64,000 nucleotides of DNA, from the NCBI GenBank assembly GCA_034440615.1, contig JAOTOM010002256.1:12501-76500 (forward strand). The letters run 5' to 3'. This DNA comes from Ashinkailepas kermadecensis. Its lineage: Eukaryota > Arthropoda > Thecostraca > Neolepadidae. The notes below the pieces were generated by a model. The model was not told where the DNA came from and did no database searches. It saw only the letters and a list, made by a program, of their open reading frames with translations. The translations under genes were made by a program, and so were the position numbers. Below, piece by piece: positions 10,538-23,290 of the stretch (its first letter is position 1; each line of letters starts with the position of its first letter).

Positions 10538-11031
10538 GGCGCCACTAATTTCTTTGGTCCTGGTGTGGACTCTTCATCACCAGGGCACACGCGTTTTCCT
10601 CATACATAGAGCTGCCCGGGGGGGATTGTCTGTGACGCAAGATGTTCGTGTTCGGCCACAGAGCCATCTCCGACGGAGAGATTGCCGACGACCGTGGCTG
10701 CGTGATTTCAATCACGTGTCGATTTCACGCCCGCTGTTCTCTCCGTTCAGCTGACATGCACGCAGCACACGTGCTCCATTCGTCTGTCGTTCGTGCAATC
10801 GCGCAATCGTGCAATCGTTCTGTCCGTCCAACAGGACGTGCAGTAAATCGTCCGTCTCCATGAGCGAGAAACCCGGCGGCCGCATCACAGTCTGGCCGCG
10901 GGCAGAGCTCCTCCGTCCAGCTGCCGCGTCGGCCGGCTGGTGGTGAAAGGTAGTCTAAGTTAACAGACGATTGGACAGCGGATTCAGCAACAGATTCAGC
11001 AACCTAGCGCACATTCAGCACATATTTGGCA
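10538..11031. other. no recognised gene
   Basis: Unique-looking, moderately GC-rich sequence. Short frames at 10554-10863 match nothing I know. Confidence 0.5.
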
Positions 11032-11359
11032 CACGGGCGGAGCCAGGAATTTCCATGGGGAGCACTCGTCTGGAGTAACGTCATTTCCTCGTAGGGACGC
11101 CACTGCGAATGTCTCTGGAGGGGCACCTTCGGTTGAAAATCCGTTGAGCGGGAGAAGAGGGAGGGGCGTACACTTGAGCATGCTGCAGGGGCGTCTATTC
11201 TTCTGAGAGGGGTGTCTTTGGCTGAAATATCCATTGAACGGGCGAAGGGGCATGCATTCGGCCTTCCTGGAGGAATGTCTGTTCTCGGCCAGGGGGACAC
11301 CACCTGTCAATGGGGTTACACGTGCCCCCAGTACTCCCCCACCCCTGTATTCGCCCCTG
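11032..11359. mobile_element. probable degenerate non-autonomous element
   Basis: It is bounded by ACGGGCGGAGCCAGGAATTT and CCCCTGTATTCGCCCCTGA, a style of end (GGGGCGRA with C or G runs) often seen on old MITEs. Inside, a segment of roughly 83 bp (GGCTGAAATATCCATTGAAC type) recurs about three times with strong divergence. No clean target duplication was found, so this is tentative. Confidence 0.35.
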
Positions 11360-13326
11360 ATTCGGCAGCATAGTCAGGAGGTTCAGCAACAGACTCAACA
11401 TAAATCTAAGGGATGCAGCGAAGTATCGGTTAGTAGTAGATCATTGTGGCTCATCCATGAGGTGTGCAGGTTTCTCTGACTATGCCCAGGGGACTCGATG
11501 AGATGTTCCCAAGTCGTTAAAGTATATTGAGTGTGGCGCACTATGAATATAATCATTCATGAGCACATGCTAATGCCCAGGACGAATTGAAGTATGCGAA
11601 TATATTAGTCTGGAGATTCTTCTGAGAAATCTGTGGGACTGTCAAAGAATCCTCCCAAGCGGTCATCATCAGGTTACACCCAGCAGATACTTGATGCACA
11701 TTCGGGGTTTGTGGAATCGTTGAAGTGTGCGTAATTATGCGCAGGGCCTCTAACGAACGACGCCTAGGTGCGTATTAATGAAACATGGGGTTTCTTCTCC
11801 CGAGGATCACCTCCTAGATGCTTCCGAGCTTCCACCATGAGGACGCACTCGGTAGACACTCGCTATTCCTGCATGTGCTGCAGAATATGCGCTGAATGTG
11901 CACAAGGCTGCTGGATCTGCTGCTGAATCTTCTGCTGAGTCGTGTGCCAACTTCTACTCCGTGGTGGCGAAAGCCCACGAGCGCGCCGTGGCGCGCTCCT
12001 CCGCTCGAAGGAACTCGCCTTCCGCGCTAACTCGCGCGGTGTGGCCATTTATCATTCCGGCTGTCCGGCGGCCAGAATTTGGCGCTAAATGTACGCCGCT
12101 ACGTCATTACGGCAAATTGAATGGACCGCAGTATAAACAGAGGCGGCGCAACCCCGGCAGACGACCCAGGACCGGCCCTGTCTTGCCCAGCCTCGGGGTC
12201 AGGCCAGGGCAGACACAAATGGTCCGTTCCTCTGGCCTGCGCCAGTTCTGCGGCTGAAAATATGCTAATGTCTGGGGATGGTGTAGAACTAGCGTGGACA
12301 GCACGGGCGCCGGGTGTACACACTAACAGCTGACCGTCACGATCAACATGGGCGACGGCAGGCCGACGAACATCTGTCCCGGCCGGCAAACATCGGTTTT
12401 TGTGATCCGCCACGACCTTGACCGCGGCACCTCCACTACGGAGACAGATGAACCAGCCTTATCTGTAAAAACCTTCGGTCCGGACAGCCCACAGAGTCGT
12501 GGATGAACGCTGTCGTTACAGTACGTCACAAGACCATGAGTTGACACTACTGACGCTCTTGCCACGATGAGCGCGCCACCGTTCGTGAGCTGCTGATACG
12601 GCACCGTCAGCAAACAGCTGAACTTCGATTCGTAACAGGCTCCACGTCTCGTCGTGCCGATGGCCAATGTACATCTATGTACTTGGTGATAAAAAGGTTA
12701 CTGTGTGACGATTAGGTGCTTGAAAGAGCGTCTAACCTGAACACATTTCGAAGAGGATGGAGATTGCTTATACAGCTATAAATTACCATTTTGCTGGTAC
12801 ATCTTGCTGAGGCCATATGTTACGATGATATTTTTTGCCATGCATTAGGCATTTTTAGCTTGGATCCAGCCACAGTCTATTGCTTCATATCTAGTACGCC
12901 CAATTGAAGCATTTCCTGGCAACTATTGCGGTTAAAAGTCATGCTCTTGAGCACTGCATAGCATGGCTATGTTTGAGCTAATACCAATAGTTTTCAGCAA
13001 TTTGTATCTGAAATGTATTGTATTATTTGAGTATTTTTACCAGATTGTTGAATCCGTGACAAAATTGCTGAATGGAATGTGAAAATGCGCCTGACACGTT
13101 GCATGATTACCATCATTAGGATTTGAGCTGTGGTTTTTTTTAAACTAATGAACTGACATCTCGGTTGAAAGCCCAGGATCATAAAGACCAGTGAAAAAGC
13201 CCGTCGGTCCTGACCGGGCTTTCGGTCCTTATATTTACCACCTCTAGATGGCACCCGGTCAGCGCGACCATTTAGTTTCGCTAATGATCAGTTGATGTTG
13301 GAGACATCACAAGTTAGTGGACTAGA
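11360..13326. other. no recognised gene
   Basis: About 2 kb without recognisable genes. The 12000-12430 part is GC-rich with open frames on both strands but no family match or convincing splice signals. Around 13196-13223 there is a small hairpin (AAAGCCCG ... CGGGCTTT). Confidence 0.45.
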
Positions 13327-13523
13327 TTTGGCTGTCACTGGCACTGGCGATTGTTGGAGCTGACAACCGCCAGTGCCATTGACAGCCAACTCTCGTTTGA
13401 AGACGTCTGACGACTGTTCGGAGACGACTGCAGAGGGACAGCTGACTGCCGCCAGTGCCATTGACAGCCAACTCTCGTTTGGAGACGTCTGACGACTGTT
13501 CGGAGACGACTGCAGAGAGACAG
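13327..13523. repeat. fold-back plus 82-bp tandem duplication
   Basis: TTTGGCTGTCACTGGCACTG (from 13327) and the sequence ending at 13390 are inverted repeats matching at 21 of 23 positions around a loop of about 18 nt. The right arm then continues into an 82-bp unit present twice (13360-13441 and 13442-13523), differing at only a few positions. It may be a small mobile fold-back element that was duplicated. Confidence 0.65.
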
Positions 13524-13894
13524 CTCCGGCTCTCTGCAGTGGTATTTAGGAGCATAGTTAACATATAGAGAAAAGCTCTGCAACCCACTCAAGGACATTT
13601 ATGTACCCGGCTCGAATTTCGTTGCATTTCGGATTGCTTGAAGAATTTACGCTTGGTGCTGTTTTCATGTCCTGCACAGTCGTTGATTGACAGTTACCTA
13701 CCACTTTTTCCATGATCTTCTTAGCCCTGGTGTTATTGAGCTGCCATGATTGTGGCGTTATGTGAGCTGGTGGGCAGCGCAAAATGAGATACACATAGAA
13801 GTGATGCGAGCTATTTAAAATACCGGTTTACGCAAATAGACGAGTCATGAGCTTTCGAATGTAATACCATGGGTGTTTTGAACTCGTCTGCTAT

Positions 13895-13895
<1 letters not shown>

Positions 13896-13933
<38 letters not shown>
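13896..13933 (-). repeat. (TAG)n, the LINE's 3' tail
   Basis: About 12 TAG triplets on the + strand, i.e. (TAC)n at the 3' end of the minus-strand LINE. It begins only about 20 bp after the ORF stop (13955-13957). CR1/Jockey-group elements commonly end in such short repeats rather than poly(A). Confidence 0.75.
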
Positions 13934-13954
13934 TAATTTCCCCAGTCATCCTAT

Positions 13955-15255
<1,301 letters not shown>

Positions 15256-15794
15256 TTGTCTTGTCTTGTTAGTGATTCCTCAACTTTGTCAATTTGGGGG
15301 GGGTCCAGGACTTTGGAAGAGCCCAGGGCGCGGATTGCATCCGCTGCCACTCTGTCGTGAATCCTCTGCGACACGGAGCGTGGATGGACTGTATCCGGTG
15401 GTTCAGGCGGGGGAACCACTTCTTAAAGTAAGCGCAGGATGTTTCGCGCATCTTTCTTCCTGGTGGAATGGTAAGAAGTGGGTGGCAGGTGTGGCTGGGA
15501 TTTATCAACTGGGACACAACCTGTGCTCCAACCATGTTCAAATGATCTCTGACGGAGAATCGATGTTTCGTGGTGGAGGTCTCTTTCGGCCGTCATCGTC
15601 ACACATTCTGTGATTGCGCGGAGATATTTGTTCTGGGAGGTCGGCAACTTTTTAAAACATGTGGAGGATAATTGGGGAGTAAACATAGCAGCTCCGTAGT
15701 TCATTGTTGGGCGTAGTGATTGGCGGCAAAAATACGAGAGGGTTTCTTTGCTCTGCCAAATTTTTGGGAAGGCCTGCCAACAGGCATTCAGCAT
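15256..15794 (-). pseudogene. LINE RT thumb and following region
   Basis: Minus-strand frames give the thumb segment typical of Jockey/CR1 RTs: SLRPTMNYGAAMF, then FKKLPTSQNKYLRAITEC, then ERDLHHETSILRQ (the YGA ... LQ-x-x-QNK-x-LR-x-I-T ... L-x-x-E-T pattern). Downstream a proline-rich stretch runs to the microsatellite in a different frame, so at least one frameshift is present. Confidence 0.75.
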
Positions 15795-15796
15795 GT

Positions 15797-16950
15797 TTAG
15801 TTTCTTGTCGAGTTTTTTTCAGCGTTTCGGAGATGTGTGTTGAATCGTAGGGAAGGATCGAGAGTGAGGCCCAACAATTTAGGTTTTTTGTTGACTGGAA
15901 TAGCAGATTGGTAAATGTATAGTTTCGGTTTGAAATTGTACTGATGAGAATCAGAGGTCATGATGGACACTGTCGATTTGTGTGGGGAAAGAACCAGCCT
16001 GTTCTCTTTAAGCCATCTTGAGAGCTTAGTGATGTATCGTTGGAGGGTTCGTTGAGCAGTCAAGAGTTTGGGGTGCTTACAGGCAATGGAGAAGCCATCT
16101 GCATATGAGAGAAGGATACAGTCTGTGGGGGTTGTTGGCGCATCTGATACATAGAAATTGAACAGGCAGGGGGAAAGCACGGCTCCTTCTGGCACCCCGT
16201 CCATAAAGATTCGGCTTCTTGATTCCACATTATCTATCTTGACGGACCGAGCGACGATCCGTCAAGAAATCACATAGCCAGAGAATGTCTCCAGTGGGTA
16301 GAGCATGTAGATCATCAGCTTGTCAATTAGGACATATCGAGAAATCGAGTCGAACGCTTTTCTGATATCTAGGCTTGCTGCAGGACTGTTCCTGAGGGCG
16401 GCTTCTTCTCATTGAATCCTGATAGTACGAAGTCGGTGAGGGTGGATAAATGCGTGGTGGTAGAGTGATTCGGACGAAATCCATGCTGAGAGTTATCGAG
16501 CCCTACTCACGGCGAGAATCTAGCCAGCATTAGACGCTCCAGGACTTTTGATATGCAACACAATAGTGAAATGGGTTCGTATGACGAGACCTCATTTGGC
16601 GAATTTCCCGGCTTGAGGATGGGAATGATAATACCTTTTTTCCAAGGGTAGGGATTGTATGAATATCATAGGAAAGATTGAAAAGTGCAGTGAGGGCAGA
16701 GAGTGCATAAGGTCCAATGTGTATTAGGTGGAAATCCGCAGGCACCGGAGGTTCCCGAGTCTTTGGTGGCTCGTGCCACCATTGCAGCATCGAAAGGAGG
16801 AGGGGTACTAGGGGCTTTCACCCTTTTAACTTTCTCTGAATCATCTTGTCGTCTTTCTTGTGGGGGAGGTGGGAAATTCAAGAGTAGTAGTTTATCAGTT
16901 TGTTGGCTCTACTCTTTAAGCTCGGCACTTTCTCCTGGATCGTTAAGGTG
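15797..16950 (-). pseudogene. LINE reverse-transcriptase palm, catalytic site mutated
   Basis: Residues 11-23 of the 144-codon frame starting at 16228 read GVPEGAVLSPCLF, the RT motif before the active site. The catalytic motif reads YADG (16094-16105) instead of YADD, removing one metal-binding aspartate. WLKENRLVLSPHKS and LLGLTLDP follow as motifs D and E. Upstream (16228-16950) the fingers and first palm motif are recognisable only in pieces (IPTLGKK ... SREIRQM, shifted) with stops between. It is inactive. Confidence 0.85.
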
Positions 16951-17259
16951 GAGGGAGCTTTACGTCAGGACCAGCTGCTCCTCCTATTGACTTCACTTTT
17001 TTCCAGAAGCTTTTGGAGTCTACTCGATGATCGAGACTTGAGATGAACTCCTTCCAATTTTCCCGCCGTCTTTCCATCAGGGTACTTCTGATTTCGGCGT
17101 TAAGCTCGGCTACTCTGTCAAATTGGGCCGTACCTGTGCCTTTGAGAGGTAGTCCCGCTCGGATATATGAGGGCCCTGATCTCCGCTGAGTAGAATGGGT
17201 TGAAAAAATCCTCTTTCCAGTGGGAATGTGACGAGCAGAGGCTCGGAGCACTATTCTTC
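16951..17259 (-). pseudogene. LINE ORF2 linker between endonuclease and RT
   Basis: The minus-strand frame contains VAELNAEIRSTLMERRRENW and, further on, KSFWKKVKSIGG, the charged linker with the W-K-x-F ... S-x-x-F-W-K-x-V-K pattern that precedes RT in Jockey/CR1 elements. It joins the endonuclease part in frame if the inserted MITE is ignored. Confidence 0.7.
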
Positions 17260-17263
17260 TTAA

Positions 17264-18176
17264 CACGCGCACTGGAGGGGGGCGAAATCCGCCCACCCCT
17301 CCGGTTTTTCGCAAATAACTGCAGATTTTACCGGTCGATATACGTAATTTTCGGTGTACCTGCCTAGAAATGAACGGCACGTCGTTTAAAGGAAGAAAAA
17401 TTGAAATCGGCCGAAAATTTTTCAAGTTAGGGGCCGCTAAAGTCAAAAAATGTTTTAGCGCCAGACTACCAAAATCGGCGCTGATGCGCTTCCAGTATAC
17501 TGACAAAAGGGAAGTGTTCTAGGCAACACTAGCGACTTGTTTGATGCATATTGATATGCTGTATAGTTTCAAGGTCATGTTAGGTCACCAAGGTGAAGTC
17601 AGGTCAAGTTCATGACAGGTTAATGGAACCAAACTTGATCAACTGGAATGTTGCCATAAATGCACTACTGGTTGTCATTTGTACTGTTTGTCATTGCGTT
17701 TCCATACTTTATTCATGTACTTCACTCCCTTCTTCACGAAGCCGATTGCTCCGAGCTGCCCGACGGAGCAGTCGGGCGGGCGGCCGGTTCCGGTAACTGG
17801 AACAGGTAACTGACCTGATAAAGTGGTGCTATATAGGTGACCTGATGTCAAATGTTGGGTCTAGCATCTGCATTGCATCATTAGTAATGTCCAAGACATC
17901 ATTCATGCCCATTTTTGAGCATTTAAACACAATCACAGCGATCCATAACGATGACAAGCCAAGCCACGCAAAACCGGAAAATTTTGCCAATCTGACCTCA
18001 TTTGACCTTGAAGATATTGACCTAAGGTCACGAAAATTGCACACAATAGAGTTCACTACCGTGCCAATCAACCCGGCGAATTTCGTTCCTCCAGCTTTAC
18101 TAGGAGCCGAGATCTTAGGGGCGGAATCCGCCCCCCTCCAGTGCGCGTAATTCTCAGAGGCCCTCCAGGGCGCGTG
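17264..18176. mobile_element. piggyBac-like MITE, TTAA target duplication
   Basis: The 913-bp insertion is flanked by TTAA on both sides (17260-17263 and 18177-18180), the piggyBac target. The ends are inverted repeats, CACGCGCACTGGAGG at the left and CACGCGCCCTGGAGG (read inward) at the right. At the right end a second copy of the terminal sequence (ACGCGCACTGGAGGGGGGCG) lies about 28 bp further in, so that end is duplicated. Removing the insertion and one TTAA brings the LINE's endonuclease frame and linker frame into perfect register, confirming the borders. No transposase frame is present. The interior has several AAGGTCA/TGACCT-like words and small non-homologous open frames. Confidence 0.85.
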
Positions 18177-18180
18177 TTAA

Positions 18181-19139
18181 AGCCCTTTCTGCTTTGTTTA
18201 TGTGGGAGAAGGATTCAACGTTGAAATTTGCAAGTTGCTCTTCTAGCTCGCAAGTGAAACCTTCCCAATTAGCTTTCTTGTAGTTGGTGTAGGACGTCCG
18301 GGAGTTGATGTAGTTAGGTGGAAGGGCGAGGAAAGTGATAATGATTGAGTTGTGATCTGAGGATAGGGCTGAGGACACCGACCAGTCTAGTTCGATTGCT
18401 AACTCTGGGGAGCAGAAAGACACATCAGGAGTAGTTTCCGATTGATTTTGCGCCGTTGTGAAAGGGGTCCTGGTCTGGGAGCCGTCATTGAGAAGGAAAA
18501 GGGCCTCCAGATCCGTGCACACCGCTTCTCCCCGTGTGTCTGTGGCGCTTGACCAGCTATGGTGGTGGGCATTTAGGCCTCCCATCAGTATCAAGTTTGG
18601 AATGGTGGAAAGAGAAGAGAGATTAGGTGTGAAGTTTGGATTGCATGAGGTAGTTGGCGGTATGTAGAGGTTAACGAGGTTGAGTTCTTGGATTTTGAAG
18701 GATAGTTGGCATGGGACAAGTTCGGTATTGAGGTTATTTTGAGGTAACAGTTCACGAACTGAGGCTGTGGTGGGAGCAAAAGGGATGCGGGAGTTCACAT
18801 AGTAAGAACTCCACCTCCTGTTGTTCCATCTGGGCGGTCCTCTCTAATATGCGTCATGCCTGGAAGCTTCGGGGTAGGATTTCTCCCTTTTAACTTGGAC
18901 TCTTGGGTCACCAGTACATCAATATTTTCCTTCTGAACAAATATTTTCAGTTCGTCGGTCTTGTTCCTTATCCCATTGAGGTTGATCTGACTGATTTTGG
19001 GGGATTCTCTTGGTCCATCGCTTGGGATTCTGTTAGGGGGGAGGGTCAGGAGGGGGAGGTGGCACCGTGGACTGGGCTTTACATTTTGGACATACCCAGA
19101 TTTGATTTGTCTTTGGTATTTTTTTATTTTTCTGTACAC
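18181..19139 (-). pseudogene. LINE APE-type endonuclease
   Basis: It lies in two overlapping minus-strand frames. The first (19139 to 18795) has SQINLNGIRNK, then VLVTQESKL and IREDRPDGTTGGG, the N-terminal Asn, the catalytic Glu and the GGG turn of APE endonucleases. The second (18798 to 18181) has NLILMGGLNAHHHSW, where GDLNAHH is expected (catalytic Asp changed to Gly), a PDVSFCSPEL segment and SSDHNSIIITF with the conserved SDH. The family nicks target DNA to prime reverse transcription. The frame break and the lost aspartate make this copy inactive. Confidence 0.85.
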
Positions 19140-19537
19140 CTCTTATGTATCCATAAGTTGCATCCTATGCATAATACCGATGCACCTCTAACTTCACGGG
19201 AGCATATGTCACAAGGGTACTGGGGTCCGGGGTTAGCTTCAATATCTCCAGCTCTGCTATTTAGTTCCAGGTGCAAGCGCCCCGCAAAAGTTGTATATTT
19301 ATCTGAATATTTGATATGGTAAGACAAGACAGAGCAGTGCCATCGTGGACTATTTGGTGTACCAGCACCCGAAGTTATTTCGGAATTTAGCTTTCCGTTA
19401 ATTTGAATGTTGTGTGAAAACAGTGAACCGAGCAGTCCTGACGTATTCCAATTATTGATATGTGGTGCCACCTTTGACACAGAAGCTGGATAGTCTTTAT
19501 CAGGCGCTATGTCTGGCAGCCAACTAATGGTGACCAA
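19124..19537 (-). pseudogene. LINE 5' ORF part: 2A-like motif and PHD-type finger
   Basis: The minus-strand 137-codon frame contains GDIEANPGP (19223-19249), matching the 2A ribosome-skipping consensus D-V/I-E-x-N-P-G-P. It is followed directly by CDICSREV ... CIGCNLWIHKRC, a C-x2-C ... C-x2-C-x4-H-x2-C finger of PHD type. Such a 2A plus PHD start is known from APE-type non-LTR elements of invertebrates. Translation start and 5' UTR could not be placed. Confidence 0.75.
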
Positions 19538-19540
19538 AAT

Positions 19541-20234
19541 CGCTCTTGGAGGATAGGGTGCTTGACGATCAACGTGTGTCTTCCCTTGTAATAGCAGGCT
19601 TGTCTCCCTACACCTCCATCAGATGCATGCACACGGTTTATGTTTGAAGATATGATGAGTATTTACACGAGTATTGCACTGCATTCTCTTTATCGCCGCC
19701 GATGTCCTTGCACCGTTTCGACCAAGTTTCGTCTCCCTCCCTCCTCTCTTATAATCTGAATTGTAATGAAGGCCCCTAATTGGAAAAGTTAATGCATTCA
19801 TCACCCTGCCGACGCCGATAGTTTTCTTCTCTTTTCGACTCTAGCAGACCAGCTCTGGGCATGTATCTCCACAACAACGGCTGCTCGCCTCCGAAGCCAT
19901 GCTCCTGGTCAACACCGACACGGAGACACGACCGCATCAGCTTCTGGCGACTGACGGCCAGACCATCACGGTGACGTCACGCGTCACGTGACCCACTCAC
20001 GACGGCGTGGTGGCTGTCGTGAGAACAACGGGCCTGTCTGTGGTCTGATAGCATCGCGGCGGAGCGGTGAGACGCACGGCGACCCCACGGGTGGTGGGAT
20101 GAGGGGGGGGCGACCATGCCGGCTCGACCGACCAGGGGATGGGGAGGAGGGCAGCGGCGACCACACCATGCAATTAGCGCATAGCAAACTGATGGGGAGG
20201 ACGCCTCTGGGTGACAGTAGGTGTGCGTTCCTGG
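19541..20234. other. no recognised gene
   Basis: Part of 19541-19820 may be 5' UTR of the minus-strand LINE; this cannot be shown from one copy. The remainder (19830-20230) is GC-rich with no recognised feature. Confidence 0.45.
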
Positions 20235-21446
20235 GCGGTCGGTGGTGTCGGTCAGCGGTCGTTGGTGTCGGTCAGCGGTCCGTGGTGTCGGTCAGCGGTC
20301 GGCGGTCCGTGGTGTGGGTCAGCGGTCCGTGGTGTCGGTCAGCGGTCCGTGGTGTCGGTCAGCGGTCGGTGGTGTCGGTCAGTGGTCCGTGGTGTCGGTC
20401 AGCGGTCCGTGGTGTCTGCCAGCGGTCCGTGGTGTCGGTCACTGGTCCGTGGTGTCGGTCAGCGGTCGGTAGTGTTGGTCAGTGGTCCGTGGTGTCATTT
20501 CAGCGGTGCGTGGTGTCGGTCAGCGGTCCGTGGTGTCGGTCAGCGGTCCGTGGTGTCGGTCAGCGGTCGGTGGTGTCGGTCAGCGGTCGGTAGTGTCGGT
20601 CAGTGGTCCGTGGTGTCGGTCAGTGGTCCGTGGTGTCGGTCAGCGGTCGGTGTGTCGGGCGGTCGGTGGTGCTAGCGGTCGGTGGTGTGGTCAGCGGTCG
20701 GTGGTTATCGGTCAGTGGTCCGTGGTGGTAGGTCAGCGGTCGGTGGTGTCGGTCAGCGGTCGGTGGTGTCGGTCAGCGGTCGATAGTGTTGGTCAGTGGT
20801 CCGTGGTGTCGGTCAGTGGTCGGTGGTGTCGGTCAGCGGTCGGTGGTGTCGGTCAGCGGTCCGTGGTGTTGGTCAGCGGTCCGTGGTGTCGGTCAGTGGT
20901 CCGTGGTGTCGGTCAGCGGTCGGTGGTGTGGGTCAGTGGTCCGTGGTGTCGGTCAGTGGTCGGTGGTGTCGGTCAGCGGTCGGTGGTGTCGGTCAGTGGT
21001 CCGTGGTGTTGGTCAGCGGTCCGTGGTGTCGGTCAGTGGTCCGTGGTGTCGGTCAGTGGTCGGTGGTGTCGGTCAGCGGTCGGTAGTGTTGGTCAGTGGT
21101 CCGTGGTGTCGGTCAGTGGTCCGTGGTGTCGGTCAGTGGTCCGTGGTGTCGGTCAGTGGTCCGTGGTGTCGGTCAGTGGTCGGTGGTGTCGGTCAGTGGT
21201 CCGTGGTGTCGGTCAGTGGTCCGTGGTGTCGGTCAGTGGTCCGTGGTGTCGGTCAGTGGTCCGTGATGTCGGTCAGCGGTCGGTAGTGTCGGTCAGCGGT
21301 CGGTGGTGTCGGTCAGCGGTCGGTAGTGTTGGTCAGTGGTCCGTGGTGTCGGTCAGTGGTCCGTGGTGTCCGTCAGTGGTCCGTGGTGTCGGTCAGTGGT
21401 CTGTGGTGTCGGTCAGCGGTCCGTGGTGTCGGTCAGCGGTCGGTGG
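20235..21446. repeat. 20-bp minisatellite, ~60 copies
   Basis: The unit is CGGTGGTGTCGGTCAGCGGT. Copies vary at three main positions: C/G after GGT, C/T in CAGYGGT, and TGTCGG or TGTTGG. The left part prefers CAGCGG and the right part CAGTGG, so variants are spread in blocks. Small deletions disturb 20640-20740. Twenty is not a multiple of three, so frames rich in Val, Ser and Gly stay open in all three + strand phases (up to 354 codons); these are not genes. Confidence 0.95.
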
Positions 21447-21899
21447 GTGGGTCGGCGGCGTCTCCGCCAGTGCAGTGTTACGGGACCGGATCCATCCACC
21501 CGTCCGCGATTTGTCTGATAGGGTCGGATCCGGTTGTGCCAGCTGAAGAATCTCGGGCGGGTCTGATCATAGCATGTCCAGGTAGAGGGGGGACCTGCGG
21601 TATTGGATCTAGCTGAGAACATGAAGAGTGTGCTGACAACAGGCATGTGCTAGCAGTTCAATGGCCGCCACCATGGCCGATGGTAGGTGACGGTAAGTAT
21701 CAGCAGTAGTGTCAGACATAGGAAGTTTTGCGAAACATCCTGATGAGGGCAAAAACAAGGATGAACATTGTCGCTTGATGGCGAGCTCCGGTGGTTAACA
21801 TCAACGTAACATTGCTCGAAGTGGATAGTTTCCTTTTGTCCCTCCGGTTTCAAAATATTCATGTTATCACCGTGAGGGCGCAGCCGGTTAATGCGTCTA
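21447..21899. other. no recognised gene
   Basis: Unique-looking sequence; nothing recognised. Confidence 0.5.
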
Positions 21900-22056
21900 T
21901 TTCGAGTGTGGGAAGCGCTTGGCATAAGGCTGATCCCGGGCAGACTTGTCGGCTGGCCCCTTCCCATGTGTTCCCGTCTGTTTTGAGTGTGGGAAGCGCT
22001 GGGTTTAAGGATGATCCCGACCAGACTTGTCGGTTGGCTCCTCCCCATGTGATGAA
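21900..22056. repeat. 82-bp direct duplication
   Basis: Two adjacent copies beginning GAGTGTGGGAAGCGCT and containing CAGACTTGTCGG then CCCATGTG. They diverge by roughly one base in eight. Confidence 0.75.
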
Positions 22057-22295
22057 TGTAATTGGAGAAGGTTGGCGTTCCCTTCAGTTTGCATTTTGTT
22101 GTCAGTTCTATAATTAGGCATGTGGTCGATAACAGAATTAACATCATTCATGAAGTGTGATTATTCACGGGCACAATGAATTGGACTTAAATTGGATTAT
22201 TCAGGATTATTGCACACCATGTCACCTCTTGCGCTATATTGCAACACGTAGCAGTGGTTGATGCATTCATGAATCCCAAGGAAACACGCAGTTGC

Positions 22296-22400
22296 TATGC
22301 CTCGTCCTTTTGCAATGCATATAGCAGTGCAATGCCTCGTCCTTTCGCAAGGGATATGGCAGCGCAATGCCTCGTCATTTTGCAAGGGATATTGCAGCGT
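22296..22400. repeat. 35-bp tandem repeat, 3 copies
   Basis: The unit is AATGCCTCGTCCTTTCGCAA followed by GGGATATGGCAGCGC. Three consecutive copies with few changes. Confidence 0.8.
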
Positions 22401-22968
22401 GATTTCTGATTGCTGGATATGTGCATCAGTTGTATTGCAGCGCTCCTTATGTTGGCCGGCGTGCTGACAGGGAGATGTATTGCCGCGTTTTCCTCATCAC
22501 CAGACAATGTGTATTATGCAGCGGTCCATCGTCGTGCACGGCATGCGGGGAGTGGTATGTGGGGAGGGGCATGTGGGGAGTGGCACACGGGGAGGGGCAT
22601 GCAGCCATGGTGTGGCTATCATGACGTGTAGCGGATTTCTAACAACCTCACATTGCATGCCATGCGCCTTATTCGCCGACTTCCTCGCGGCTCTTTGCAG
22701 AAGATATGGATGTAACCGTGGCCATGATGAAGACCAACGGCAATCACCACCAGTCATGATCATTCAAGTTTTAAGGCAGCGCTAATTGGACATTGCCTGA
22801 ACTTATGCGCACGTTGGCTATATTGCGGCCGTATCTCGAAGTGGGTCGACTGGTCGTGAAGGATCCTCCGGATGAGCGCCACCTCCTGCCGAGATGTCTG
22901 TTAACCAGCAGCGCCCACCACCGGGCCACCAACACATTGACACGTGGGAGATTGTATCTCTATCAGCG
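22401..22968. other. no recognised gene
   Basis: Contains only a short run of GTGGGGAGGGGCAT-type repeats at 22545-22605; otherwise nothing recognised. Confidence 0.5.
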
Positions 22969-23290
22969 CGACCCGGAGCAGTCGTAACGATGGGGCCAGG
23001 CGTGCACCGACTCGACCCGGAGCAGTCGTAACGATGGGGCCAGGCGTGCACCGACTCGACCCGGAGCAGTCGTAACGATGGGGCCAGGCGTGCACCGACT
23101 CGACCAGGATCAGTCGTAGCGACTCCGGACAGCCGTAACGATGGACCCAGACGCGCATCGACTCGCCAGAAAATCAGAGTTAGCTATTCTTGATCACATT
23201 GACACATGGCAGATGATATCTCTATCAGCGGTACCCGGGACAGCCGTAACGATGGCGCCAGGCGTGCCCCGACTCGCCAGAGAATCGTTC
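22969..23290. repeat. 44-bp minisatellite and diverged larger copy
   Basis: Three near-identical units and a fourth diverged one of CGACCCGGAGCAGTCGTAAC followed by GATGGGGCCAGGCGTGCACC and GACT. A longer block that includes the left flank (TATCTCTATCAGCG) reappears in diverged form at about 23196-23285, so the array and flank were once duplicated together. Confidence 0.8.

Noticed and set aside
13196..13223. Hairpin resembling a terminator or histone 3' stem-loop
   Set aside because: The loop and flanks do not fit the histone signal, and Rho-independent terminators are not expected in this genome.
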